Source: Calditrichota bacterium (lineage in GTDB: Bacteria > Calditrichota > Calditrichia > Calditrichales > Calditrichaceae). Taken from it: DNA of 64,000 bases. The notes below the pieces were generated by a model. The model did no database searches, was not told the DNA's origin, and worked only from the letters and a program-made list of their open reading frames with translations. Positions 8,771 to 17,614 of this stretch are shown here, piece by piece. The stretch is taken from assembly GCA_024278755.1 (NCBI GenBank), contig JAJRSO010000059.1, positions 1-64,000 on the forward strand, in the 5' to 3' direction. Every line of letters begins with the position of its first letter. The first letter of the stretch is position 1. Made by a program: the position numbers and the translations under genes.

Positions 8771-9139
8771 GTGAAAATTAAAAAATACCAAAGTAGCACA
8801 GGGATCGAAATTTGGGTGGGGCAGGATGATTACAGCAACGATCAGCTTTCCATAAAAATAGCGCATGCCAACGACATGTGGTTTCATGTCAGCGGGATGC
8901 CGGGCAGCCATGTACTGTTGCGCTGTGGCGAAGAAGATCTTACGGCGGATAAAGAATCCATTAAAGAGGCGGCGGCTCTGGCAGCCTGGTTTTCGAAAAT
9001 GCGCAAGGGAGGCAAGGTGGCGGTGCGTTATTGTCCGGCAAAATATGTAAAAAAACCGCGCGGGGCAAAACCGGGAACGGTGACCATCGGCAAGGAGAAA
9101 AAAATCAAAGTTCGTCCGGAATTACGGGATGAGATTTGA
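8771..9139 (+). CDS. Standalone NFACT-R (RNA-binding) domain protein
   Basis: 122 residues from a GTG start with GGGAG five bases ahead. The sequence matches the NFACT-R domain (formerly DUF814) of ribosome quality-control proteins RqcH/NEMF: DIWF-like DMWFHVSGMPGSHV, then a helix AAALAAWFSKMRKGG, the segment VRYCPAKYVKKPRGAKPG and the closing strand TVTIGKEK. The NFACT-N and coiled-coil parts of RqcH are missing, so this is the short bacterial form, whose role is not settled; binding to ribosome or tRNA is presumed. It is followed by a HAD gene about 60 bases downstream. Confidence 0.88.
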   Translation: MKIKKYQSSTGIEIWVGQDDYSNDQLSIKIAHANDMWFHVSGMPGSHVLLRCGEEDLTADKESIKEAAALAAWFSKMRKGGKVAVRYCPAKYVKKPRGAKPGTVTIGKEKKIKVRPELRDEI

Positions 9140-9197
9140 AACGGCCCCAAAGCAGGAAAGAAAACAAAAACCGGAGACAGAGAAAGGAAATAAAGAA

Positions 9198-9818
9198 ATG
9201 CAGAAAAAAACGATACAAGCGATCATATTCGATTTGGGACGGGTACTGGTGGATGTAGATTTAACAAGGGGTATTTTTAAATATACAATCTCGGGGAAAC
9301 CACCTTCGGAAAAACAGGTGCTGGATTCGCTGATGAAAGATTCCTTTTATCAAGATTATGCCTGCGGCCGTTTCCCTGCCGAGAAGTTCCAAAAGGAATT
9401 CTGCCGTCGTCTGAATCTTGACATGGATTTTGAAACCTTTAAAAAAGAATGGAACAATGTGTTTAAACCCATTCCCGGAATGGACGAGTTGGTACGTCGG
9501 ATACACAAAACGTATCCCACGGGGCTACTTTCGGATATTGGTCCACTACACTGGGAACACTTATCGGAGACACTGCCCCTATTAAAACTATTTTCTAATC
9601 CGGTACTCAGCTTTCGAATTGGTATTTTAAAACCGAATAAGAAAACATATTTACTGGCAGCAGACAGTGTTGGCATTGCTCCCGAATACTGCCTGTTTAT
9701 CGATGACCGGGAAATAAATGTGCAGGGAGCGGAAAAGGCAGGTATGAAAACCCTTCTGTTTGAAAGCCCGGCCAAGCTGCGCAAAGAGTTGCAAAAAATG
9801 GGAATTGCGGGGCTGTAA
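9198..9818 (+). CDS. HAD-superfamily hydrolase (YihX-like)
   Basis: 206 residues from the ATG at 9198, which has an aggaaa ribosome site; the frame is open further upstream but lacks one. Motif I is FDLGRVLVDVD, with the nucleophilic Asp, a Gly in place of the second Asp and the VDVD tail of the YihX / haloacid dehalogenase-like branch. Motif II is LLSDIG, the motif III Lys lies in GILKPNKKTY, and motif IV is CLFIDDREINVQGA. Expected to be a cytoplasmic sugar-phosphate or nucleotide phosphatase; substrate unknown. Confidence 0.85.
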   Translation: MQKKTIQAIIFDLGRVLVDVDLTRGIFKYTISGKPPSEKQVLDSLMKDSFYQDYACGRFPAEKFQKEFCRRLNLDMDFETFKKEWNNVFKPIPGMDELVRRIHKTYPTGLLSDIGPLHWEHLSETLPLLKLFSNPVLSFRIGILKPNKKTYLLAADSVGIAPEYCLFIDDREINVQGAEKAGMKTLLFESPAKLRKELQKMGIAGL

Positions 9819-9887
9819 CTTTTGTAAAAAGATCTCATCTGAAGGTAATATTGGCAAGCTAAAATTGTATGGTTACGGAGTAATAAA

Positions 9888-10193
9888 ATGAATATGGATA
9901 AATTAGTTACGGAAATGAAAGATAGACTGACGTATTTAATGAGTCCTTCAGAATTAGATGATTTGCTGAACAGTTGCGAAATCGTATACGAAAGGGATAC
10001 GCTGATTTCGGGCTTTATCCGTATTTTGAAATATAAAAAACATTTTTTTACTCAGGAAACCACGAATAAAAATGAAATCGTTTTACGGTTATATGACAGC
10101 CGGGAAAAGGCGGACGAACTAGTGCAGGATCATTTGGACACATACGACCAGATGTGGGACGGCTGCGGCTGTAAAGTGGATTACTATTCGTGA
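9888..10193 (+). CDS. Small hypothetical protein
   Basis: 101 residues, no signal peptide or membrane helix. The start may be the ATG at 9888 or the one at 9894. It is acidic and mostly helical in appearance, with a C-terminal GCGCKVDYYS containing a Cys-Gly-Cys pair that could bind metal or be redox active. I do not recognise a family. It ends 3 bases before the end of the convergent B3/B4 gene. Confidence 0.6.
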   Translation: MNMDKLVTEMKDRLTYLMSPSELDDLLNSCEIVYERDTLISGFIRILKYKKHFFTQETTNKNEIVLRLYDSREKADELVQDHLDTYDQMWDGCGCKVDYYS

Positions 10194-10195
10194 GT

Positions 10196-10873
10196 TTAAA
10201 AATATATAATTTGCTCAACCGTTTTTTTATCGGCCGAAAAGTCTTTATAAAAACCGGATAAAAAGCCGAGAGCTTCTTTTAAATGGTCGTCCGGAATTTC
10301 CGGCGGACAGAAAAAAACAGCAAGGGCGTTTTTCGTTTTCTCCGTAATGGAAGTACGCAGAGAATCAGCGGTGGGATTTCCAAATATTCCATTATCATCC
10401 CGTAAAATCAATTTACCGGCGGCATGTATTTGAGGATTGCTGATACCGCGGTATGCTTCGTTTTCTTTTCCCACATCCATCACAATTGTACCGCTAATCT
10501 TATCGCTGTCATATAATCCCATCGGAAGATGAAACCGGGCCGAAGCAATATTGCCGAAGTCCACTAAATTATTGATCCGGTATAGTTCCTTTCCTTTAAG
10601 AATGCGGCGGATTAGCGCTTCGGAAGAAGGGCGGTAACGGGTCGGTTCCCAGCCGATGCGTCCGTACATGCGCCGGACATATTTCACCGTCTCCTCTTCG
10701 GCCGGACGAAGGGCACTAAATTTTTCCTGAAGAAAGCGCCGCAGGTCCGAAAAAGCAGGCTCAAAATCCACGCCGCTTTTTTGTACTTGTAAATTATCTG
10801 CCAGCAGAACACCGAATTTTAGCGCGGAGATTTTATTTTTTATAATTTCTGAAGCGATGAACTGAAAAGTCAT
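10196..10873 (-). CDS. Standalone B3/B4 tRNA-binding-domain protein
   Basis: 225 residues with the B3/B4 fold otherwise found in the beta subunit of phenylalanyl-tRNA synthetase. The conserved stretch runs from RMYGRIGWEPTRYRPSSEAL through ELYRINNLVDFGNIAS and LPMGLYD, then GTIVMDVGKENE and HAAGKLILRDD. Standalone versions (COG3382) are common; some related freestanding editing domains clear misacylated tRNA, but the role of this one is not established. It is a single gene whose end almost touches the convergent hypothetical gene. Confidence 0.8.
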   Translation of the reverse strand: MTFQFIASEIIKNKISALKFGVLLADNLQVQKSGVDFEPAFSDLRRFLQEKFSALRPAEEETVKYVRRMYGRIGWEPTRYRPSSEALIRRILKGKELYRINNLVDFGNIASARFHLPMGLYDSDKISGTIVMDVGKENEAYRGISNPQIHAAGKLILRDDNGIFGNPTADSLRTSITEKTKNALAVFFCPPEIPDDHLKEALGFLSGFYKDFSADKKTVEQIIYF

Positions 10874-10968
10874 CTTTCTCTCTTTCTCGTTTTTAGGCGA
10901 TGAATTTACATTTTGTAAACGGATATTTCTTAATTCTCTAAATTTAGCCGGACACCATTGGAAAAATG

Positions 10969-12159
10969 CTATACCAGACAGATTTTTCCCAGTACCGCCC
11001 TGCGTAAAGCGCCGGTGGCGGCGGGAATATTGGACGGCGTCCCGTGAAGGGTTTCATTTGCCAAAACGGCGAAGCCAATTGCTTCTTTGAAATCCTGATC
11101 GATGCCATATTCGCTCGCAGAAACAACTTTACCCGGGTTAAAATACACGGCCAGCAGGTCCATTAAAAACGAATTGTGCGCGCCTCCGCCGCCAATGACT
11201 ACGGCCTCTGCCTTATAAGCAGGCAAAATAAAGCGCCGGTAGTTTTCAAAAATGCTATAGGCGGTGTATTTGGTAAGTCCGTATAAAATATCGGCCTTGC
11301 CAAGATGCAACGGTTCGACTTTTTGCAAAATTGTATCCAAGTAAGTTTGTCCGTATAATTCCCGTCCGGTGGATTTAGGCGGCGCGGAAGGTGTAAATGG
11401 GTCTTCTTTTTTTAAGATATCAAAAAAATCCGTATTCTCTTTTCCGCCGCGGGCCAGGTTCCCGCTTTCGTCGTAAGGCAGGCCAAAGAGCCGGGCAACC
11501 GCCAGATCGATGAGCATATTGCCAGGACCGCAATCGAAGGCCGCTACCGCGTTAATATCGCCTGAGGACGGAACGAGGGTTATATTGGAGATGCCGCCAA
11601 TATTAACAGACAAAATATTCCGTTTAAATTTAGTAAAATATATCCAGTCAAAATAGGGGATCAGCGGAGCGCCCTGTCCGCCAAGGGCCACATCGGCCGT
11701 ACGGAAATCACCGATCACCGGGATTCCGGTTAACTGTGCCAAAACGGATGGATCGCCCAACTGAAAGGTGGAAGAAATCTGCCGGTCCATATACCGTCCG
11801 GCTACCGGTTCATGCCAGATGGTCTGTCCGTGGCTGCCGATTAGATCAATGTCTTTGTTGGTTAAGCTGTTTTCATCTAAAAATCGTTTAATCATTTCTG
11901 CCCAAATGTGCGGCAGATAAAAATTGAGTTTACTCAGTTCCTGTGCCGATGTTGTCCTGGATTGCAACAGCTGCAACAGTTGTTTTTTTTGCTCCGCTGT
12001 ATATGAAACGGTTTTGCTGTTGAGTAATTCAAAATCGATTTTGGGGCCCGTATGGGCAATGCGAATCCGGGCCATATCCAGTCCGTCACAGGAAGTGCCG
12101 GACATTAATCCTAAAATATGACGCTGCGGTTTTTCGAAGAGGCGTTGAACCGGCTGCAT
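10969..12159 (-). CDS. anmK: Anhydro-N-acetylmuramic acid kinase
   Basis: 396 residues, the normal length for AnmK. The enzyme opens and phosphorylates 1,6-anhydro-MurNAc to MurNAc 6-phosphate in cell-wall recycling. The opening motif LGLMSGTSCDGLDMARI is diagnostic; GSHGQTIWHEP, IGDFRTADVALGGQGAP, the glycine-rich VNIGGISNITL, DCGPGN and VIGGGGAHN follow in the expected ASKHA-fold order. No murQ is next to it in this window. The ATG at 12159 follows an aaggtgat ribosome site. Confidence 0.95.
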   Translation of the reverse strand: MQPVQRLFEKPQRHILGLMSGTSCDGLDMARIRIAHTGPKIDFELLNSKTVSYTAEQKKQLLQLLQSRTTSAQELSKLNFYLPHIWAEMIKRFLDENSLTNKDIDLIGSHGQTIWHEPVAGRYMDRQISSTFQLGDPSVLAQLTGIPVIGDFRTADVALGGQGAPLIPYFDWIYFTKFKRNILSVNIGGISNITLVPSSGDINAVAAFDCGPGNMLIDLAVARLFGLPYDESGNLARGGKENTDFFDILKKEDPFTPSAPPKSTGRELYGQTYLDTILQKVEPLHLGKADILYGLTKYTAYSIFENYRRFILPAYKAEAVVIGGGGAHNSFLMDLLAVYFNPGKVVSASEYGIDQDFKEAIGFAVLANETLHGTPSNIPAATGALRRAVLGKICLV

Positions 12160-12224
12160 AAAATCACCTTAAATTTTTCAATAGGGTATGTTAATACAGC
12201 CGTGAATGGTAATCAAGTTCTGGT

Positions 12225-12749
12225 TTATCGATTTGTTAAAGAAAGATCTTGCAAGTAAGGTAAGATTTCTTTTTCCAGTGTTTTATAGTCACTACTCCCG
12301 CTTAATTGACGAAGAATCGTTCCTTTTTCATCAATAATAAAGGTTGTGGGTAAATCGCTAAACGAACCATACCGGGCGATAAGACGCTTATTTCCGAATA
12401 AAATGGGGTATGTCACACCGGTTTGCAGAACTTTTTGAGGGACATCTGATTCGTTGGAAACGACAGCAATGCCAATCACCTGGATGCCGCGCAGGCGGTA
12501 TTTATTATACAGCTTTTCGAGATTTGGCATTTCCCGCAGACAGGGTGCGCACCAGCTGGCCCAAAAATTAAGTACGACAACCTTACCCCGATAATCAGCT
12601 AAGGCTATCTGTTCGCCGGTAAGCGCTTCCAAACGGAATTGAGAAGCCTTTTTGTTTTTTACCGGAACGCGTCGTCCGGAAAAAGAAGAAAAAGAGCTGA
12701 CGGAAAAGAAGAGTGCAACTAATATGGAAAAATGAATTATTCTTTTCAT
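12225..12749 (-). CDS. TlpA-like exported thiol-disulfide oxidoreductase
   Basis: 174 residues from the ATG at 12749, the Met that begins a signal peptide (MKRIIHFSILVALFFSVSS); an open frame to 12884 adds an implausible leader. The thioredoxin fold carries the active site WASWCAPCLREM, a cis-Pro region DLPTTFIID and a redoxin-type insertion (VVSNESDVPQKVL). Acts in the periplasm, probably reducing cytochrome c apoproteins or other cysteines. No cytochrome c maturation genes are adjacent, so its partner is unknown. Confidence 0.88.
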   Translation of the reverse strand: MKRIIHFSILVALFFSVSSFSSFSGRRVPVKNKKASQFRLEALTGEQIALADYRGKVVVLNFWASWCAPCLREMPNLEKLYNKYRLRGIQVIGIAVVSNESDVPQKVLQTGVTYPILFGNKRLIARYGSFSDLPTTFIIDEKGTILRQLSGSSDYKTLEKEILPYLQDLSLTNR

Positions 12750-12989
12750 AACGGGCCTGCTTATTTTTATATAACAAACACGGTTCGTTAATTGTTCCAG
12801 CAATTCATGTGCCGGAAATAGATGTATGTTATATATGCTGCTCTTTCGGTTTTGCAGAAAGATGTGTATAGTTAATTTACACAATAGAGTCGTCTGTAAT
12901 TAAAAGAACTTAATATTATATTTCTATTGTGATTTAGAACCGAGTGTTTTATTTTCCTGTTCAGCGATGCTTAATGATGAGAGATTTTA

Positions 12990-13952
12990 ATGGCAATAAA
13001 AAAAATTTTTATTTTTTCTCCTATCCCGGATGCGGGTATCAAAATGCTGCAAGAAAAAGGCTATTCGGTAGATATTTACGATGGGCCTCTTCCCATCCCT
13101 AAAACCGTTATTAAAGAACGATCCGCCGAAGCAGACGCTCTGATTCCATTACTCTCCGACGGAATAGACGACGAAATAATTACGACGGCATCAAAGTTAA
13201 AAATAATAGCCAATTATGCGGTTGGTTATAACAATATCGATATAAGGGCTGCCCGAAAAAAAGGCGTCGTTGTAAGTAATACGCCGGATATTCTTACCCC
13301 GGCTACGGCAGATTTAACCTGGGCATTAATTCTGGCTGTTTCCAAACGCATTCCGGAAGCCGACCGTTTTGTCCGGGCCGGACAGTTTAAAGGCTGGGGT
13401 GCAAAACTACTGCTGGGCGGAGATGTGGCCGGAAAGACCCTGGGGATTATCGGAGCGGGACGCATTGGCCGGGCGGTGGCAAAACGAGCGGCCGGATTTG
13501 ACATGCCTGTGGTGTATTTTTCGCGTAGCAGAAATAAAGAATTTGAACGGGAAACGGACGCAACTTTTAAAACGCTTAATACATTGCTAAAAGAAGCCGA
13601 TTTTATTAGCATCCATTGTCCGTTGACGGAGGAAACGCACCATTTATTAAACGCAAAACGGATGAAACAGATAAAAACCGGTGCGTATTTAATCAATACG
13701 GCCCGTGGATCAATAGTGGAAGAAACCGCATTGATTGAGGCGTTACAATCGGGCCGGCTTGCCGGCGCCGGACTGGATGTATATGAATTTGAACCGCAGG
13801 TTCCGGAAGAACTGATGCATATGGAACGGGTTGTTCTGCTGCCGCATATTGGCAGCGGAACAACGGAAACGCGCCAAGAAATGTCCCGGATTTGCGCACG
13901 GAATATTATTGAAGTTTTAGAAGGCCGTAAGGCTGTAACACCCGTTTTTTAA
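12990..13952 (+). CDS. D-2-hydroxyacid dehydrogenase (glyoxylate/hydroxypyruvate reductase-like)
   Basis: 320 residues, the usual length. The NAD(P)-binding motif is GIIGAGRIGRAVAKRA, followed by YFSRSR, whose Arg residues after the second strand suggest NADPH can be used. The catalytic set is visible: Arg in NTARGSIVEE, Glu in DVYEFEPQVP and His in PHIGSGT. The N-terminal YAVGYNNIDIRAA is typical of glyoxylate/hydroxypyruvate reductase. It heads a plus-strand trio with the MBL hydrolase (15 bases on) and the SDR; no common pathway is obvious. Confidence 0.88.
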   Translation: MAIKKIFIFSPIPDAGIKMLQEKGYSVDIYDGPLPIPKTVIKERSAEADALIPLLSDGIDDEIITTASKLKIIANYAVGYNNIDIRAARKKGVVVSNTPDILTPATADLTWALILAVSKRIPEADRFVRAGQFKGWGAKLLLGGDVAGKTLGIIGAGRIGRAVAKRAAGFDMPVVYFSRSRNKEFERETDATFKTLNTLLKEADFISIHCPLTEETHHLLNAKRMKQIKTGAYLINTARGSIVEETALIEALQSGRLAGAGLDVYEFEPQVPEELMHMERVVLLPHIGSGTTETRQEMSRICARNIIEVLEGRKAVTPVF

Positions 13953-13967
13953 TCAAAGGAGGGGGAA

Positions 13968-14609
13968 ATGCAGGTAGAACAAATCCCGGTTGGAGCGTTT
14001 GAAATGAACTGCTACATTATTGCTTCGAAACAGGGAGAAAACTGTTTGATTATCGATCCCGGAGACGAGCCGGAACGCATAATTTCCTTTGTAGAAAAAA
14101 ACAACCTGGTACCGGAGCGCATCTTGCTTACGCATTGTCATATTGATCATGCCCGTCGGGCATCGGAAGTGCAAAAGCATTTTAAAATTCCTCTGTTTGC
14201 CGGTGAGGCGGATGTCCCGTTGCTGGAATCGCTTAACGAACAGGCGGCTCTGTTTGGAATGGAGCGCACCGAGCTGCCCGAAATAGACGGTTTTTTGGAT
14301 GACGGAGAAACATTTAACGCCGGAGGATTTGTCTGTACCGTATTTCATACACCGGGGCACAGCCCGGGTAGTTTTTGCGTTCATATTGGCGGCAGTGTTT
14401 TTGTGGGGGATGTACTTTTTTTTGATTCCATCGGTCGAACCGATTTATATGGCGGAAGCTATCCGGTACTAATGCAATCGATTAAAGAAAAACTACTCGT
14501 GCTGCCGGATGAAACGGTTGTGTATCCGGGGCATGGTCCTGCCACAACCATTGGCAGGGAAAAGCAGAGCAACCCCTTTCTGAATCCGGCGCAAATGCCG
14601 CTTACCTAA
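13968..14609 (+). CDS. MBL-fold hydrolase, glyoxalase II-like
   Basis: 213 residues preceded by a very strong ribosome site (aaaggaggggg). The metal-binding motif is THCHIDHARR, with HxHxDH intact but followed by ARR rather than the usual GG; the other ligands are in HTPGHSPGS, FVGDVLFF and YPGHGP. This pattern belongs to the compact glyoxalase II-like family of cytoplasmic thioester hydrolases. It lies between a hydroxyacid dehydrogenase and an SDR in an apparent operon. Substrate not determinable. Confidence 0.88.
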   Translation: MQVEQIPVGAFEMNCYIIASKQGENCLIIDPGDEPERIISFVEKNNLVPERILLTHCHIDHARRASEVQKHFKIPLFAGEADVPLLESLNEQAALFGMERTELPEIDGFLDDGETFNAGGFVCTVFHTPGHSPGSFCVHIGGSVFVGDVLFFDSIGRTDLYGGSYPVLMQSIKEKLLVLPDETVVYPGHGPATTIGREKQSNPFLNPAQMPLT

Positions 14610-14619
14610 GGAAAAACAA

Positions 14620-15354
14620 TTGGATTTAAAAGGAAAAGTAATTATTGTTACCGGCGGCGCCGTACGCCTGGGACGGGCCATCTGTCTGGAATTGGCACAA
14701 ACGGGCGCACATCTTTTTTGTCATTATCATTCCAGTAAAAGACAGGCAGATGATTTAGAACGTGATTTATGGAAAACGGGCGCGGTTCATTTTTTTCACC
14801 GGGCGGATTTAAGCCGGGTGGAGGCGGTAAAGCAATTAGTTGAAAAAGCACAGGCTCAACTGGGCCGAATAGATGTACTGATTAATAATGCGGCGGTTTT
14901 TTATAAAACGCCGTTGGGCAGCGTTACGGAAAAAGACTGGGAGACCTTTTTTAATTTAAACCTTAAAGCCTCTTTCTTTCTGGCCCAGGAAACAAGCCGG
15001 TATATGCAGCAGCAGGGAAGCGGAAAAATTATAAACATCGGTGACGCCGGGGCGGAAAATCCTTTTCCCGCTTATCTTCCCTACTCTTTAACCAAAGCGG
15101 GAATTACAGCCATGACGCGGGGACTGGCCAAAGCGCTGGCGCCGCAGATTCAGGTAAATTGCATCAATCCGGGGCCTATAATGATGCCGGAAGATTTAAC
15201 GGAAAAAGAACGGCAATATGCTTTGGAGCAGACATTGCTTAAAAAAGAAGGCGCTCCCGCCGATATAGCCAAAACAGTGCGTTTTATTCTGGAAGGTTCC
15301 GATTATATAACCGGAGCGGTGATCCCGGTGGACGGAGGCCGCCAGATTCGATAA
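14620..15354 (+). CDS. SDR oxidoreductase, pteridine reductase (FolM/PTR1)-like
   Basis: 244 residues starting at TTG 14620 with aagga upstream. The cofactor motif is TGGAVRLGRAI, with the R-x-G form of pteridine reductases, and NNAAVFYKT follows. The catalytic region reads IGDAGA with YSLTK 14 residues on, so Asp replaces the usual Ser before Tyr-x-x-x-Lys, which is the PTR1/FolM signature. The end GAVIPVDGGRQI is standard for the family. It may reduce dihydromonapterin or dihydrofolate with NADPH; a 3-oxoacyl reductase is the alternative, made less likely by the Asp. Confidence 0.82.
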   Translation: MDLKGKVIIVTGGAVRLGRAICLELAQTGAHLFCHYHSSKRQADDLERDLWKTGAVHFFHRADLSRVEAVKQLVEKAQAQLGRIDVLINNAAVFYKTPLGSVTEKDWETFFNLNLKASFFLAQETSRYMQQQGSGKIINIGDAGAENPFPAYLPYSLTKAGITAMTRGLAKALAPQIQVNCINPGPIMMPEDLTEKERQYALEQTLLKKEGAPADIAKTVRFILEGSDYITGAVIPVDGGRQIR

Positions 15355-15410
15355 ATAGTAAACGTCCGATTCTGTAGAAAGGGGAGAAGGAGCGAAGGCA
15401 CGGTTTTTGA

Positions 15411-17525
15411 TTAGAGAACCTCGTTTAATACCGCCTGAATTTTCTTTTCCAGCTTATTGATGGTATATGGTTTGGCTAAAAAAGAATACCCTTCCAGTCC
15501 TTCGGATTCCAGCATAAAAATACGGCTGTCTGTATAGCCGGAACAGAGCAGGATTTTAATCTTCGGATTAATTTCGCGCAATTTCAGAGCCAGCTCTTCG
15601 CCGCCCATTTCGGGCATAACCATATCGGTAATGACCAAATCTATTTTATGAGCTAAGTTTTTTCGTTTAATAATTTTTAAGGCATGCGCACCGTGGCGGG
15701 CTTCGACTACCTTATAGCCCAGGGTTTTTAAACCGGTGCAGGCCAACTCGCGCACATCTTCATCATCTTCCACAAATAAAATCGTTTCTGTGCGTTCTTT
15801 ATCTGCGAGGTCGCTCTCGGGAACCGTTGTTTTACGTTTGTCTTCGGTTGTGGCCGGCCAGTAAACATTAAACCGGGCGCCCTCATCGGGTTTGCTGTCC
15901 ACGGTAATGTACCCTTTGTTCTGTTTTACAATTCCATATATGGTAGAAAGCCCCAGTCCGGAGCCACCGCTGTCTTTTTTGGTGGTAAAAAAGGGTTCAA
16001 ATATTTTGGATTTTGTCTTTTCATCCATTCCGATACCGGTATCCGAAACAGAAAGCAAAATATATTTTCCCTTTGTACTTCCGGGATGAACAGCGGTAAA
16101 TGCGTCGTCCAGGCGAGTATGGCTTGTGTGGATGGTTATGTTTTTAGAGCGGGATTTATCGGAAACAGCATTGATGGCGTGCCCGGCATTGACAATGAGG
16201 TTAACGAGAATCTGCTGAATTTGAACCACATCGGCTTTTATAAAACTCTTTTCGTTCTTTAAATCCAGAGTAAATTCTATATCTTCCGGCAACAGACGGG
16301 ACAGCATACTGTGCAGATCGGTGATAATTTGGTTTATATCAAGCGTTTTTAACTCGATCATTTGTTTACGGCTAAAGGCAAGTAGCTTTCGAATTAAATC
16401 TTCAGCTCTTTTTCCGCTGCGAACAATATTCTGAACATTCTTATAATGGGGCTGATCTTCATCGCTATCCATTAAAATCAGCTGAGCGTATCCTGTAAGC
16501 GCTGTTAGGATATTATTAAAATCATGCGCGATTCCGCCGGCCAGCAAACCGATAGATTCCATTTTCTGGGCCTGAAAAAGTTGCTGTTCCAACTGCCGTT
16601 TATCGGTTATATCCCGCATTATTCCTTCGTAAGAGGTAATTTGTCCATCGGCGTCCCGCACAGCCGTTACGGTTTCGAGAACGATGATCTTTTCACCATT
16701 CTTTCGTCGAAGCGTTAATTCGTAATCTTTTATGGATCCGTTTTGTTCCAACGCTTTTTTAAATTTAATACGGTCTTTGGCATTGGCGTAAAAATTGGAA
16801 ACATTGTGAATATTCAGTAGCTCTTTTACCGAAGAAAAGCCAAATAATTTTGCGCCGGCAGGGTTGATTTCCAGCAGCTTCCCTTCCGGTGTGGAAATAA
16901 AAACCACATCGGCAATCTCACGGAACAGAGAACGCATCTTTTGCTCGATGCGTATGCCGGACTGAACCGCTTTTTTTCGTTCGATGGCGCCGTTAAAAAC
17001 AGACGCACTCTGGCGCAGTAAATGTTCCAGCACTTCAAAATGGCTCAGTTCTTTGGATATGGTGTCTATGCCGATAAATCCGGTTATAATCTCGTTAGAA
17101 ATAAACGTACATAAGAGCATGGATTTTGATTTTTCCGCTTCCATTATCATTTTAATGGTGATGGCTTTTGGCGGCAATTGTTCCGGATTAGAAACGGCTA
17201 CGGCGGAATTGTTTAAGATGGATTCCGAAAGCCAGGCGAAATCCGCTCCGTTTACCTGACTATGGCGGGGAATTTTTTCGGGGATGTTTTTAGGTTTAAC
17301 CATATAAGCCGCTTCGAGCTGAGTATTATTTTGTTTAAAAAAATAAATAAAACCGCGGTCGGCCATGGCAAACGCTGTTAGCGCTTCTAATCCGGCATTA
17401 ATTTCATTGTCAATCTCCGCCGGTGTGATATATACAAATTTTCGGGCCAGCGTAAAGAGAAACTGTTCTGTTTTTAACTGAAAAGAAAAATTTGTGTGTT
17501 GTGTGTTGCGATACCTGGTGTTCAT
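15411..17525 (-). CDS. Cytoplasmic hybrid histidine kinase (GAF-PAS-HisKA-HATPase-receiver)
   Basis: 704 residues with no membrane segment. Order: a GAF-like domain (about 20-175), PAS (about 200-310, with DVVFISTPEGKLLEINPAG), HisKA with the phospho-acceptor His in GGIAHDFNNIL (about 335), HATPase with DTGIGMDEKTK and GGSGLGLSTIYGIV, then a receiver (about 585-700) with FVEDDEDVRE and the acceptor Asp in DLVITDMVMPEMGG. The HDFNN form is typical of NtrB-like kinases that end in a receiver. No output regulator is adjacent. It is 89 bases after the giant surface-protein gene in the same direction. Confidence 0.92.
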   Translation of the reverse strand: MNTRYRNTQHTNFSFQLKTEQFLFTLARKFVYITPAEIDNEINAGLEALTAFAMADRGFIYFFKQNNTQLEAAYMVKPKNIPEKIPRHSQVNGADFAWLSESILNNSAVAVSNPEQLPPKAITIKMIMEAEKSKSMLLCTFISNEIITGFIGIDTISKELSHFEVLEHLLRQSASVFNGAIERKKAVQSGIRIEQKMRSLFREIADVVFISTPEGKLLEINPAGAKLFGFSSVKELLNIHNVSNFYANAKDRIKFKKALEQNGSIKDYELTLRRKNGEKIIVLETVTAVRDADGQITSYEGIMRDITDKRQLEQQLFQAQKMESIGLLAGGIAHDFNNILTALTGYAQLILMDSDEDQPHYKNVQNIVRSGKRAEDLIRKLLAFSRKQMIELKTLDINQIITDLHSMLSRLLPEDIEFTLDLKNEKSFIKADVVQIQQILVNLIVNAGHAINAVSDKSRSKNITIHTSHTRLDDAFTAVHPGSTKGKYILLSVSDTGIGMDEKTKSKIFEPFFTTKKDSGGSGLGLSTIYGIVKQNKGYITVDSKPDEGARFNVYWPATTEDKRKTTVPESDLADKERTETILFVEDDEDVRELACTGLKTLGYKVVEARHGAHALKIIKRKNLAHKIDLVITDMVMPEMGGEELALKLREINPKIKILLCSGYTDSRIFMLESEGLEGYSFLAKPYTINKLEKKIQAVLNEVL

Positions 17526-17614
17526 CTTCTATGATGTCCGTTTTAATACAAGTCCTTTTGTTTGTCTGGCCGGTAATTAAATAGTATCCCCGATTCCCAT
17601 AAAAATCCGCTACG

